DNA of 64,000 nt from positions 62,001 to 126,000 of the forward strand of contig NZ_LAZX01000087.1 of assembly GCF_000980895.1 (NCBI RefSeq). The letters are read 5' to 3'. This DNA is from Sphingomonas sp. Ag1. Its GTDB lineage: Bacteria; Pseudomonadota; Alphaproteobacteria; Sphingomonadales; Sphingomonadaceae. Shown piece after piece: positions 1 to 8,301 of the stretch. The notes beneath the pieces are model-generated. The model was not told the origin of the DNA, made no database searches, and worked only from the letters and a program-made list of their open reading frames with translations. How positions within the stretch are numbered: the first letter of the stretch is position 1; every line of letters starts with the position of its first letter. The position numbers were made by a program, and so were the translations under genes.

Positions 1-2
1 GC

Positions 3-926
3 GCAAGCCAGTGGACCACCGCGCTGTCCGATGGCGACGCCAACAAGGCGGCGCTGTTCGGCGGCGGGGCAAGCTTTGACGGCGGGCGCGTCTATGCGAC
101 CGACGGGCTGGGCGATGTCGTCGCGCTGAACGCGACCGATGGCGCCGTCGTATGGCGGTCGAAGCCGGGCGGTCCGCTGCGCGGCGCGCCGACCGTCGCC
201 AACGGCCAGGTCTATGTGCTGAGCCAGGACAATCAGTTGTTCGCGCTCGACCAGAATGACGGCAAGGTCGTGTGGACGGCCACCGCCAGCGTCGAGACGC
301 AGGGCGTGTTCGGCGTCGCGGCGCCCGCGGCCGCATCGGGCACGATCGTTGCGGGCTTCTCCTCGGGCGAGCTCAACGCCTATCGCTACGAGAACGGCCG
401 CACCCTGTGGCAGGACGCACTGTCGCGCACCAGTTCGTCGACGTCGGTGTCGAGCCTTGCCGATATCGATGCCGAGCCGGTGATCGCCGACGGCCGCGTC
501 TACGCCGTCGGGCAGGGCGGGCGCATGGTGGCGGTGGAGATCGCGACCGGCCAGCGGCTGTGGGAGCAGAATTTCGCCAGCATCACGACGCCGTGGCTGG
601 CCGGCGAATGGCTGTTCATCGTCACCGATGATGCGCGGCTGGTCTGCCTGTCGCGGGCCAACGGCAAGGTGCGCTGGATCAACCAGTTGCAGGCCTATCG
701 CAATGTCGAGAAGCGCAAGGGCCCTTATACCTGGTTCGGCCCGGTGCTGGCCGGTGACCGGCTGTGGCTGACCAATTCGCGCGGACAGCTGGTCGGCACG
801 TCGCCGGCCGACGGCAGCGTTCAGGTGACGATCGACAACGGCGCGCCGTTCACGCTGTCGCCCGTCGTCGCCAACCAGACGATGTACGTCCTTGACCAGA
901 AGGGGCGGCTGTCGGCCTATCGCTGA
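3..926 (+). CDS. bamB: Outer membrane protein assembly factor BamB, 5' end cut off by the window
   Basis: The reading frame is open from the left edge, so the start codon, signal peptide and lipobox lie outside. The visible 307 residues are beta-propeller blades: repeated PQQ-like units with a G-x-V-Y segment followed by a L-D-x-x-x-G-x-x-x-W segment (for example ALDQNDGKVVWTA and AVEIATGQRLWEQ). BamB is the periplasmic lipoprotein scaffold of the BAM complex, which inserts beta-barrel proteins into the outer membrane. The next gene is der, a neighbour pair common in alphaproteobacteria, and this supports BamB over a PQQ dehydrogenase. Gene identity is inferred from the repeats and this context. 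Confidence 0.85.
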   Translation, partial: ASQWTTALSDGDANKAALFGGGASFDGGRVYATDGLGDVVALNATDGAVVWRSKPGGPLRGAPTVANGQVYVLSQDNQLFALDQNDGKVVWTATASVETQGVFGVAAPAAASGTIVAGFSSGELNAYRYENGRTLWQDALSRTSSSTSVSSLADIDAEPVIADGRVYAVGQGGRMVAVEIATGQRLWEQNFASITTPWLAGEWLFIVTDDARLVCLSRANGKVRWINQLQAYRNVEKRKGPYTWFGPVLAGDRLWLTNSRGQLVGTSPADGSVQVTIDNGAPFTLSPVVANQTMYVLDQKGRLSAYR

Positions 927-1008
927 TCGGGGACCGGCAGTGATGCCGGCTCCTGCGAGCAGCACGCTGCGGCTTCCGCTGTCGGGCGGGGCGCTGTAGG
1001 GGCACGTG

Positions 1009-2358
1009 ATGGCACGTCTTCCCACTGTTGCGATTGTTGGCCGACCCAATGTCGGCAAATCGACCCTGTTCAACCGCCTGGTCGGCAAGAAGCTGGCGCT
1101 GGTCGACGACCGGCCCGGCGTGACGCGCGACCGGCGCGAGGGCGAGGCGCACCTGCTGGGGCTCGATTTCCGCGTGGTCGATACCGCGGGCTATGAGGAT
1201 CACGACCCGCAGTCGCTGCCCGGGCGGATGCGGATGCAGACCGAGGCCGCCGTGGCGCAGGCCGATGTCGCGCTGTTCATGATCGATTCGCGCGCCGGCA
1301 TCGTACCGCTGGACGAGGAGATCGGCCGTTGGCTGCGCGGATCGACCACGCCGATCGTGCTGGTCGCCAACAAGGCCGAGGGCCGGTCGGGCGAGCAGGG
1401 CGTGCTGGAAGCGCTGGCGCTTGGCTTTGGCGATCCGGTGCAATTGTCCGCCGAGCATGGCGAGGGCGTCGCGGACCTGTTCGAGGCGCTGCTGCCGTAC
1501 CTGGAGCGCGACGAGGAGGACGTTCCCGACGAGGACGAGGAAGATCCCGCCGCGCCGCTGAAGCTGGCGATCGTCGGGCGGCCGAACGCCGGCAAGTCGA
1601 CGCTGGTCAACCGGATGCTGGGCGAGGACCGCATGATCACCGGTCCCGAGGCCGGGATCACGCGCGATTCGATCGCCATCGACTGGGAGTGGCAGGGCCG
1701 CCCGGTGCGGCTGATCGACACGGCCGGGATGCGCAAGCGCGCCAAGGTCCAGGACAAGCTGGAGAAATTGTCGGTCGCCGATGCGCTGCATGCGGTGGAT
1801 TTTGCCGAGGTCGTGGTGCTGCTGCTCGATGCGACGCTGGGGCTGGAGTCGCAGGACCTGCGCATCGCCGACCGCGTGCTGGAGGAAGGCCGCGCGCTGA
1901 TCATCGCGCTGAACAAATGGGACGTCGCGGACAACCCCTCGTCGTTGTTCAACGGCGTCAAGGCGGCGCTGGGCGATGGCCTGAGCCAGGTGAAGGGCGT
2001 GCCGCTGATCACCGTGTCGGCGATGACGGGACGCGGCATCGACCAGTTGCTGGCCGCCGCGTTCGAGACGCGCGAGGCATGGTCGCGGCGCGTGCCGACG
2101 GGCGAACTCAACCGCTGGTTCGAGCGTGCGATCGAGGCGAACCCGCCACCCGCGCCGGGCGGCAAGCGGATCAAGATGCGCTACGTCACGCAGGTGAAGA
2201 CGCGCCCGCCCAGCTTCGTCATCTTCGGCACGCGCGTGGACCAGCTGCCGGCCAGCTACGAGCGGTATCTGGTCAATTCGCTGCGGCGCGACCTGGGCTT
2301 TGGCGCGGTGCCGATCCGGTTGACGCTGCGCGCGCCCAAAAATCCGTTCGGTAGCTGA
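1009..2358 (+). CDS. der: Ribosome assembly GTPase Der (EngA)
   Basis: Two tandem GTPase domains are visible. The first has P-loop GRPNVGKST near residue 10 and DTAG near 60. The second has P-loop GRPNAGKST near 185 and DTAGMRKRAK near 233, with NKWD for guanine recognition. A KH-like C-terminal domain follows (FVIFGTRVDQLPASYERYL). Der is needed for 50S subunit maturation. At 449 residues it is the usual length. A GTG at 1006 directly precedes the ATG at 1009; the ATG is preferred because MARLPTVAIVGRPNVGKS is a normal N-terminus. An acidic linker (residues about 165-180) joins the two domains. It lies about 80 bases after bamB on the same strand. Confidence 0.97.
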   Translation: MARLPTVAIVGRPNVGKSTLFNRLVGKKLALVDDRPGVTRDRREGEAHLLGLDFRVVDTAGYEDHDPQSLPGRMRMQTEAAVAQADVALFMIDSRAGIVPLDEEIGRWLRGSTTPIVLVANKAEGRSGEQGVLEALALGFGDPVQLSAEHGEGVADLFEALLPYLERDEEDVPDEDEEDPAAPLKLAIVGRPNAGKSTLVNRMLGEDRMITGPEAGITRDSIAIDWEWQGRPVRLIDTAGMRKRAKVQDKLEKLSVADALHAVDFAEVVVLLLDATLGLESQDLRIADRVLEEGRALIIALNKWDVADNPSSLFNGVKAALGDGLSQVKGVPLITVSAMTGRGIDQLLAAAFETREAWSRRVPTGELNRWFERAIEANPPPAPGGKRIKMRYVTQVKTRPPSFVIFGTRVDQLPASYERYLVNSLRRDLGFGAVPIRLTLRAPKNPFGS

Positions 2359-2425
2359 CGCTTACCTGCTGTTTACCGTGATGGCCTAGGCCGGGCGGCG
2401 AACAACGATCGCACGAGATGCGACA

Positions 2426-2872
2426 ATGGGGGAAGCAAGCGTGTCACTCGAGCCGGGAATCCTGGTGGACCGGGAAGCCTTTGCCAAGGCCAGGGCGGAG
2501 CTTGGGGCGGGATTCCAGCGCATCCTGGGCTATTTCCGCGAGGACGGGATCAAGTCGGTTTCAGCGATCGAGGCGGCAATGCGCGCCAAGAATGCGGCCG
2601 GCCTGATAATCCCGGCGCACACGCTGAAGGGCGAGGCGCGGCAGTTCGGCGCGGCGCCGCTGGCCGAACTGGCGGAGCGGATCGAGACGATGGGGCGCGA
2701 CTGCGTCGAAACGCGCGATACGCCGGAGGACGTGCTGGAGGATGTGGTCGCGCTGCGCCCGCTGTTCACCCAGACGCTGGCGCTGCTGGAGCGCGAGGCG
2801 GGGCCGGCGCCGGTGCGGCGGTCGGCGGCCGGGTTCGGGCGGCGGACGTCACCGGCGAATATCATCGGATAG
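2426..2872 (+). CDS. Stand-alone Hpt (histidine phosphotransfer) domain protein
   Basis: This 148-residue, mainly helical protein carries the phosphotransfer signature A-H-T-L-K-G-E-A, with the phosphorylatable histidine at residue 65, followed by the helical continuation ARQFGAAPLAELAERIE. Hpt proteins relay phosphoryl groups between response regulators and histidine kinases in the cytoplasm. No kinase or receiver is adjacent, so its partners are unknown; ChpT and the CheA operon lie about 5 kb away. The C-terminal 25 residues are Arg/Gly/Ala-rich and probably disordered. The start is the ATG at 2426; an in-frame GTG at 2441 (reading VSLEPG) is a second option. Confidence 0.8.
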   Translation: MGEASVSLEPGILVDREAFAKARAELGAGFQRILGYFREDGIKSVSAIEAAMRAKNAAGLIIPAHTLKGEARQFGAAPLAELAERIETMGRDCVETRDTPEDVLEDVVALRPLFTQTLALLEREAGPAPVRRSAAGFGRRTSPANIIG

Positions 2873-2933
2873 CAGGACGCCGCGGCGCGGCATTTGGCTA
2901 GAGCGAGCGCCGGCGTGGCGCGCCGGGACAGGG

Positions 2934-2960
2934 CAGGCGCCACCCGCGGGATGGCGCCTG
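2934..2960. terminator. Stem-loop between two convergent genes
   Basis: Perfect 9-bp arms CAGGCGCCA (2934-2942) and TGGCGCCTG (2952-2960) enclose a 9-base loop between the ends of the Hpt gene and bfr. Neither side has a clear T-run, so it could act as a bidirectional or weak terminator or as a 3' mRNA stabiliser. Confidence 0.5.
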
Positions 2961-2967
2961 TACCGTA

Positions 2968-3453
2968 TCAGCCGTGCGGCTTGTCAGCCTCTGCATTGAG
3001 CTGGATGTAGTTCTGCAGCCCCATGCGCTCGATCATCTCGAACTGGCGTTCGAGCGTGTCGACATGCTCTTCCTCACTGATGAGGATACGGGTGAACAGG
3101 TCGCGGCTGCCGAAGTCCTTGACCTCTTCACAATAAGTGATCGCGGCCTTCAGCTGGGCGACGGCCTCGATCTCCATCGCGAGATCGGCCTTCAGCACCT
3201 CCTCGACGGTCTCACCAATGCGCAGGCGGCCGAGCAGCTGGAAATTGGGCAGGCCATCGAGGAAGAGGATTCGCTCGGCGAGCCAATCCGCATGCTTCAT
3301 CTCGTCGATGGATTCGTGCCGCTCATATTCGGCGAGCTTCTTGACGCCCCAATGTTCGAGCAGGCGATAGTGCAACCAATATTGATTGATTGCCGTCAGC
3401 TCGTTCTTCAGCGTCTCGTTAAGAAACTCGATGACGCGCGGGTCGCCCTTCAT
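2968..3453 (-). CDS. bfr: Bacterioferritin
   Basis: This 161-residue four-helix ferritin stores iron as a ferric mineral in a 24-mer with haem at subunit interfaces. All expected ligands are present at canonical positions: ferroxidase centre E18, E51, H54, E94, E127 and H130, plus Met52 as haem ligand. The length is typical. It lies 97 bases downstream of bfd on the same strand, the usual pairing of the iron store with the ferredoxin that helps release iron from it. Iron-dependent control is likely from the family and from the repeated operator-like half-sites upstream of bfd, but this is inferred. Confidence 0.97.
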   Translation of the reverse strand: MKGDPRVIEFLNETLKNELTAINQYWLHYRLLEHWGVKKLAEYERHESIDEMKHADWLAERILFLDGLPNFQLLGRLRIGETVEEVLKADLAMEIEAVAQLKAAITYCEEVKDFGSRDLFTRILISEEEHVDTLERQFEMIERMGLQNYIQLNAEADKPHG

Positions 3454-3550
3454 TGAAATACCTCCATGTCGTTCCCGTTCTTACCTTGGGACGTGGAGGG
3501 TCAGCAATCAAAAATTGGCGGATTTCCGCGGTTTTTAGAATGTGCGAATG

Positions 3551-3721
3551 TTATGCAGCAGCACGCTCTTCATCGATAATGGCTCGCGCGAAGGGCGTGC
3601 ATTGACCGCATTTCGGCTGGCGGCCGAGCGAACGATAGGCCTGGCATGCCGTCGTCGAGCCGGCGCGCGCCGCCTCGCGGACCTGGGTTTCACGAATAGC
3701 ATTGCAAACGCAAACGACCAT
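3551..3721 (-). CDS. bfd: Bacterioferritin-associated ferredoxin (Bfd)
   Basis: A short gene of 56 residues that is easily missed. It begins MVVCVCNAIRE and carries the 2Fe-2S cysteine set C4, C6, C38 and C41 (C-x-C near the start, and C-G-Q-C in PKCGQCTPFAR), which is the Bfd/Fer2_BFD arrangement. Bfd docks on bacterioferritin and passes electrons to its haem to reduce and mobilise stored iron. It is immediately upstream of bfr on the same strand, probably in one transcript. Overlapping frames here are longer but lack family signatures. The ATG at 3721 gives the expected N-terminus. Confidence 0.93.
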   Translation of the reverse strand: MVVCVCNAIRETQVREAARAGSTTACQAYRSLGRQPKCGQCTPFARAIIDEERAAA

Positions 3722-3768
3722 GAAGAGCACCTTTCGTTGATAGGTGCATATCGCTCATGAGAACAGGT

Positions 3769-3796
3769 CGCAACTATAATTGCGTCTAATTCGCAA
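3769..3796. promoter_or_regulatory. Alternating inverted half-sites upstream of bfd
   Basis: Three 5-base half-sites alternate in orientation: CGCAA (3769-3773), TTGCG (3780-3784) and CGCAA (3792-3796), spaced 6 and 7 bases. They lie about 50 bases before the bfd start codon, and a TATAGT-like hexamer on the minus strand lies inside the first pair. This looks like a dimeric regulator site over a promoter. An iron regulator (Fur, Irr or RirA type) is the natural guess, but the sequence does not match a consensus I can name. Confidence 0.35.
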
Positions 3797-5069
3797 AAGA
3801 GCGCTGGTCGGAGGGTGACCGGCGACGAAATGGTTGGCGCTTCCCGAACGTCAGCGAGCGCCACGCCCATTCGAGCGGGCCGGCGGCGAATCGATCGAGC
3901 CAGGGTTTCGACCAGAGGAGCATCAGCGCCCAAATCGCGGCGACCACAGGATAAAGCTGCCAACGCTGGAGATAGCCGAACCACCCGAGGCCGTAGCCGT
4001 AGAAGAGGAGGGTGCAGATGATGCTGGTCGCGAGATAATTGGTGAAGGCCATCCGCCCGGCCGCCGTCAGCCGGATTGGTAACCAGGCGGTCGGAATGCG
4101 GGTGATCAGCGCCATGATGAGGATGGCATGGGCGAGCGCCATGGCGGGGCGGAGGAGCACGAGGTGCAACGGCTCCGCCAGCATCAGCACGATCGGATCG
4201 AAGTTCGAGGCGCTGATCCAGAGCGCCAGCGCGACATAGGCGGGGAGGCACAGGCCGTAGCCGATCAGGAGCACCGCGCGCGTCCACCGGGCGGGCCAGT
4301 CGCCGGTGAAGAAGCCGCTGCGGAACAGCGCCATGCCGAGCAGCATCAGCCCGGTTGTCTCGGCGGCGAGATCGGGGAAGATCTGCCGCTGGGCCTGCCA
4401 CGCCAGCGTTGCGCGCATCGCGGTGACTTGCTGCCAGTCCCCGCGGAAGGCGGCCAACTCCGCCGGGACGGTCGCGCGCAGGCTGTCCATCTCCGCTTGA
4501 TAGTGGGCCCATTCGGCGAGGATTGCGGGGGACGCGCGGGGCGACAGGGCAAGCGCGCGGAAATGCTCGGCCGCCGCATGATCGATGATGCCGCTGACGA
4601 GCGGGGCGGCGATCAGCAGGGTAGCGATCGCGAACATGCGGGGGAGGGGCCAGTCGCGCGCGACGAACACCAGCGCGCCGCACAGGGCGTAGAGCACCAG
4701 AATGTCGCCGGGCCAGATCAGATAGGCGTGGACCATCCCGATCGCGAACAGCGTCGCCATGCGCGCATAATGGATGCGGGCCGGAGACCTGCCGCTGCGC
4801 AGCGACCGATCGGCGATCAACAGGGTCGAGGCGCCGAACAGCATCGTGAACAGGCCGCGCATCTTGCCGTCGGCGAGGATGAAGGCGAGCGCCCAGGCCC
4901 ACCAATTGGCGCCGGTGCTGCCGCCGTAGACGGTGGGATCGACATAGGCATAGCTCGGCATCGCGAAGGCGACGATGTTGAGCAGGAGGATGCCGAGAAC
5001 GGCGAAGCCGCGCACGCTGTCGATCGCGGTGATCCGGCCGGGCGCGCGGACAGGGGCGGCGATGCTCAT
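3786..5069 (-). CDS. DUF418 (YeiB-family) integral membrane protein
   Basis: This 427-residue polytopic protein begins with the family-typical RITAIDSVRGFAVLGILLLN, a DSxRGxAxLGIL motif shared with acyltransferase-3-like membrane proteins. It ends with the DUF418 region, where AGRMAFTNYLATSIICTLLF is the hallmark G-x-x-A-x-T-N-Y segment and GPLEWAWRSLTFG gives the usual C-terminal G-P-x-E-W-x-W-R signature. About ten hydrophobic segments are evident. The biochemical role of the family is not established. It is followed on the same strand by bfd and preceded by another membrane protein with a 12-base gap, so the two are probably co-transcribed. Confidence 0.88.
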   Translation of the reverse strand: MSIAAPVRAPGRITAIDSVRGFAVLGILLLNIVAFAMPSYAYVDPTVYGGSTGANWWAWALAFILADGKMRGLFTMLFGASTLLIADRSLRSGRSPARIHYARMATLFAIGMVHAYLIWPGDILVLYALCGALVFVARDWPLPRMFAIATLLIAAPLVSGIIDHAAAEHFRALALSPRASPAILAEWAHYQAEMDSLRATVPAELAAFRGDWQQVTAMRATLAWQAQRQIFPDLAAETTGLMLLGMALFRSGFFTGDWPARWTRAVLLIGYGLCLPAYVALALWISASNFDPIVLMLAEPLHLVLLRPAMALAHAILIMALITRIPTAWLPIRLTAAGRMAFTNYLATSIICTLLFYGYGLGWFGYLQRWQLYPVVAAIWALMLLWSKPWLDRFAAGPLEWAWRSLTFGKRQPFRRRSPSDQRSFAN

Positions 5070-5081
5070 GCGCGGCAGCGA

Positions 5082-5828
5082 TCAGCGCGGAATGAGGGCA
5101 AGGTTCCGCCGTTCGGCCGCGTGGCGCGCGGCGAGGAAGATCGCGCCGGTTGAGGCGAGCGCGAGGAAGCCGACCACCAATGAGTCAAGGACCATCGCCA
5201 GCCACACGACCCAGGGCGGCGCGCCGACCGGGAGGATGTTCAGCGCCTGATGCAGCGCGGCGAGCGGCAGGAAGCCGGCGATCATGTAGACCACGGCGCG
5301 CCAGAAACTGCCGGCCATGATCGCGATCGAGCGCAGCGGACCGATCGCCGTGTTACCCAGCGGCCAGGCCACGCGCCATGCGGAAAGATAGATGCCGAGT
5401 ACGGCGGCGAGCACGCCCAGCGCTAGCGAGGCATATTCCCACCAGGCGAAGGGAAGGTCGAGAACGAGGCCCGGCGGCGGCCCGAACAGCGAGAGCCACT
5501 GGACCATGGCAAGGATCGCGAACTGGATGCCGAACAGGGTCACGGCCGGCCGCTCGACCTTCTTGGCCCAGGCGGCGTCGCGCCCGGAGGCCATGAAGCG
5601 GATGAACCAATAGGAGGGCAGCAGCATCGCCAGGATCTTGGCGAAGCCCAGCGACAGGCGGCGTTGATCGAGCGCGGCGGTGGCGCGGAAGCCCTGCGAG
5701 AAGAGGCCAAGGTCGATCTCCACCACGTGCTGACCGAATTCGAGCACCGCGGGGATCGAGAACAGGATCGGGAGTGCCAGCGCGAAGGCGAGGCAGTCGG
5801 CGTATAATTGCTTGATGTCGCGCCACAT
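5082..5828 (-). CDS. Hypothetical multi-pass membrane protein
   Basis: 248 residues with about six hydrophobic segments (residues about 13-30, 62-80, 98-115, 130-152, 168-192 and 205-235). The N-terminus is MWRDIKQLYADCLAFALALP. I see no enzymatic motif and do not recognise a family. It lies 12 bases upstream of the DUF418 gene on the same strand, so the two may form a membrane-protein operon. Possible envelope or transport accessory roles are conjecture. The C-terminus ends in a short basic tail (ERRNLALIPR). Confidence 0.7.
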   Translation of the reverse strand: MWRDIKQLYADCLAFALALPILFSIPAVLEFGQHVVEIDLGLFSQGFRATAALDQRRLSLGFAKILAMLLPSYWFIRFMASGRDAAWAKKVERPAVTLFGIQFAILAMVQWLSLFGPPPGLVLDLPFAWWEYASLALGVLAAVLGIYLSAWRVAWPLGNTAIGPLRSIAIMAGSFWRAVVYMIAGFLPLAALHQALNILPVGAPPWVVWLAMVLDSLVVGFLALASTGAIFLAARHAAERRNLALIPR

Positions 5829-5905
5829 CGTTTCGTCGTCACCTGTCCTTGGCGGCGGGGGTGGGCGACGGCGCGCGGGGTTTCAAGCGGTAATTGGCAG
5901 GCGGT

Positions 5906-5937
5906 CCTGCCGGGGCACCGATCGACGCCCCGGCAGG
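5906..5937 (-). terminator. Strong stem-loop after rpoH
   Basis: Perfect 11-bp arms CCTGCCGGGGC (5906-5916) and GCCCCGGCAGG (5927-5937) with a 10-base loop lie just beyond the rpoH stop codon. There is no downstream T-tract on the minus strand, so it may be an atypical terminator or a transcript 3'-end stabiliser. Confidence 0.6.
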
Positions 5938-5946
5938 CCGTGTCCG

Positions 5947-6846
5947 TCAGGCCGGCAGAAGCCGCTTTTCGCCGGCGACCTTCATCATCGCCTTCTGCAG
6001 CTTTTCAAAGGCGCGCACCTCGATCTGGCGGACGCGTTCGCGGCTGACGCCATAGACCTGGCTCAGTTCCTCGAGCGTCTTGGGATCGTCGGTCAGGCGA
6101 CGCTCGGTCAGAATGTGCTTTTCACGATCGTTCAGGCTGTCCATCGCGCTGACGAGCATGTCGTGGCGGACTTCAGCTTCCTGCGCATCGGCAACGATCT
6201 GATCCTGCAGGGGCGAATCGTCCTGCAGCCAATCCTGCCACTGGCCCTCGCCATCCTCGCGCATCGAGACGTTGAGCGACGTGTCGCCGCCCATCGCCAT
6301 GCGGCGGTTCATGCTGACCACGTCGGCCTCGCTGACGCCCAGATCGGTTGCGATCTTGGTCAGATCCTCCGGCTTCAGATCGCCGTCCTCGAACGCATCG
6401 AGACGAGCCTTCATCCGGCGCAGGTTGAAGAACAGCTTCTTCTGCGCGGCGGTGGTGCCCATCTTCACCAGGCTCCACGAGCGCAGGATGAATTCCTGGA
6501 TCGAGGCGCGGATCCACCACATCGCATACGTGGCGAGGCGGAAGCCGCGATCGGGCTCGAACTTCTTCACGCCCTGCATCAGGCCGATATTGCCCTCGCT
6601 GATCAGCTCGGACACGGGCAGGCCATAGCCGCGATAGCCCATCGCGATCTTCGCGACGAGACGCAGGTGGCTGGTGACGAGCTGAGCTGCCGCCTCAGGA
6701 TCGCCATGTTCCTGGAAACGCTTGGCGAGCATATATTCCTGCTCGGGCGCCAGGATCGGAAACTTCTTGATCTCGGCGAGATAGCGGTTGAGGCTCTGCT
6801 CGCCGCCGAGAGCGGGGATCGTCGCTGGGACGTTGCCGCTAGCCAT
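5947..6846 (-). CDS. rpoH: Heat-shock RNA polymerase sigma factor RpoH (sigma-32)
   Basis: This 299-residue sigma-70-family factor directs RNA polymerase to heat-shock promoters. Visible regions: 1.2 (LNRYLAEIKKFPILAPEQE), 2.1-2.4 (residues about 55-125, with LISEGNIGLMQGVKKFEP and RLATYAMWWIRASIQEFILRSWSLV), the RpoH box QKKLFFNLRR (about 135-144) that distinguishes sigma-32 from housekeeping sigma and contributes to control by chaperones and FtsH, and 4.2 (LEELSQVYGVSRERVRQIEVRAFEKL). It lies 60 bases after rluD on the same strand, a common alphaproteobacterial order. A GGGAGATTAG Shine-Dalgarno-like stretch precedes the ATG. Confidence 0.96.
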   Translation of the reverse strand: MASGNVPATIPALGGEQSLNRYLAEIKKFPILAPEQEYMLAKRFQEHGDPEAAAQLVTSHLRLVAKIAMGYRGYGLPVSELISEGNIGLMQGVKKFEPDRGFRLATYAMWWIRASIQEFILRSWSLVKMGTTAAQKKLFFNLRRMKARLDAFEDGDLKPEDLTKIATDLGVSEADVVSMNRRMAMGGDTSLNVSMREDGEGQWQDWLQDDSPLQDQIVADAQEAEVRHDMLVSAMDSLNDREKHILTERRLTDDPKTLEELSQVYGVSRERVRQIEVRAFEKLQKAMMKVAGEKRLLPA

Positions 6847-6906
6847 GAGTACCTAATCTCCCTTTCCGGGGAACGCCACGCGCAGATCAGCGCAGGCGGT
6901 TACACC

Positions 6907-7854
6907 CTATACGTCGAGTTGACTGAACAGTTCCTGCATGTCTGCAGGCATCGCGCTTTCGAACGACAAAGCGGTGCTTGTGATCGGATGAACGAACCCC
7001 AGCCGGGCTGCGTGCAGCGCCTGTCGCCGGAACGAAAGTTCATCAAGTTGACGCTTATGAACTGGTTTTGTTCTACCATAGACCGGGTCGCCCAGCAAGG
7101 CGTGGCCGATCGAGGCCATGTGGACGCGGACCTGGTGGGTGCGGCCGGTTTCGAGCCGGCATTCGACCAGCGCCGCGTCGCGCAGCAGATGTTCGGTGCG
7201 GTAATGCGTCACCGCACGCTTGCCGCCGGCGACGATCGCCACCTTCTTGCGGTTGTGCGGCGAGCGGGCGAGCGGCGCATCGACGGTTCCCGCGGGCGGC
7301 ATCGGGCGGCCGCCGACGATCGCCTTGTAGCGCCGGTCGATGGTGTGCGCGGCGAATTGCTTCGCCAGCCCCTCATGCGTGCGATCGGTCTTCGCCGCCA
7401 CCATCAGCCCCGAGGTATCCTTGTCGATGCGGTGGACGATGCCGGGCCGCGCCACGCCGCCGATGCCCGAGAGCGAGCCGCCGCAATGATGCAGCAGCGC
7501 GTTCACCAGCGTCCCGTCGAGGTTGCCCGCGGCGGGATGAACCACCAGCCCGGCAGGCTTGTCGATCACGATGAGATGTTCGTCTTCATAGGCGACCACC
7601 AAGGGGATGTCCTGCGGCTCGTTATGCGCCGGCGTGGGGGCCGGCACCGCCACATTATAGACCTCGCCAGCGGCGGCGCGACGCGCAGGATCACGTACTG
7701 CCAGACCGTCACGCGTGACCTGGCCGGCGTTGATCAATACCTTCAGCCGTTCGCGCGACAGCGTCGGCACGACATCGGCAAGCGCACGGTCGAGCCGCCA
7801 TGTATCGGCAGCCGGTGCGATCGTCGCTTGAATGATGGAAACCCCCCGGTCCAT
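6907..7854 (-). CDS. rluD: 23S rRNA pseudouridine synthase RluD family
   Basis: The protein has an N-terminal S4-like RNA-binding region (RLDRALADVVPTLSRERLKVLINAGQV), then the RluA/RluD catalytic domain with motif HRIDKDTSGL, whose Asp is the nucleophile. RLETGRTHQVRVHMASIGHALLGDPVYG is typical of RluD/RluC enzymes. RluD forms pseudouridines in helix 69 of 23S rRNA, which is important for 50S maturation. I place the start at the Met at 7854 (MDRGVSIIQATI), 315 residues, rather than ten codons upstream, because the longer form would run into the divergent gene that starts at 7867. It is transcribed towards rpoH. Confidence 0.93.
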   Translation of the reverse strand: MDRGVSIIQATIAPAADTWRLDRALADVVPTLSRERLKVLINAGQVTRDGLAVRDPARRAAAGEVYNVAVPAPTPAHNEPQDIPLVVAYEDEHLIVIDKPAGLVVHPAAGNLDGTLVNALLHHCGGSLSGIGGVARPGIVHRIDKDTSGLMVAAKTDRTHEGLAKQFAAHTIDRRYKAIVGGRPMPPAGTVDAPLARSPHNRKKVAIVAGGKRAVTHYRTEHLLRDAALVECRLETGRTHQVRVHMASIGHALLGDPVYGRTKPVHKRQLDELSFRRQALHAARLGFVHPITSTALSFESAMPADMQELFSQLDV

Positions 7855-7866
7855 TAGGTGTCCTAG

Positions 7867-8277
7867 ATGGGTGAGACGGTGCATCTTTCAAGGTCGCTGG
7901 CCGGCGAAATCATTTCGCGGGCGGCACAAAGTGACCAAGAGGTCTGCGGGTTGTTGCTGGGTTGCGCGGGCCATGTGACTCAGCTTGTCGCGTGCCGCAA
8001 TGTCCATCCGACGCCCGCGACGCATTTCGAGCTGGACCCGGCGGCGCTGTTCGCCGCGTTGCGCGCGGCGCGCGCGGGCGGGCCGGCGGTGATCGGCCAT
8101 TATCATTCGCACCCGTCAGGCCAGGCGACGCCATCGGCCACCGATGCCGACGCCGCGGCCGCCGACGGGAGCATCTGGATCATCGTCGCAGGCACCGACA
8201 TCACCGCGTGGAAGGCGGTGCGCGACGGAGCGGTGCACGGCCGCTTCGATCCGCTTGCCCTTGCCATTGCGCGGTAA
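7867..8277 (+). CDS. JAMM (Mov34/MPN/PAD-1, M67) family metallopeptidase
   Basis: This 136-residue single-domain protein carries the complete JAMM zinc-protease signature: E25 in the QEVCGLLLG strand and H80-S-H82 followed by P-S-G, then S90 and D93 (HSHx7SxxD). Bacterial JAMM proteins cleave isopeptide or ubiquitin-like and sulfur-carrier-like tails, or act in cysteine biosynthesis. No sulfur-carrier or E1-like gene is adjacent, so the substrate is unknown. It is 24 bases upstream of chpT and probably in that transcript. Only 12 bases separate its start from the divergent rluD start. Confidence 0.9.
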   Translation: MGETVHLSRSLAGEIISRAAQSDQEVCGLLLGCAGHVTQLVACRNVHPTPATHFELDPAALFAALRAARAGGPAVIGHYHSHPSGQATPSATDADAAAADGSIWIIVAGTDITAWKAVRDGAVHGRFDPLALAIAR

Positions 8278-8301
8278 AGTCCGCTGCGTCATTGAAAGCG
8301 C

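Noticed and set aside
4128-5153. A 341-residue plus-strand frame opposite the DUF418 gene
   Set aside because: It is antisense to a gene with clear membrane-protein motifs and has only Gly/Arg/Asp/Gln-rich low-complexity content.
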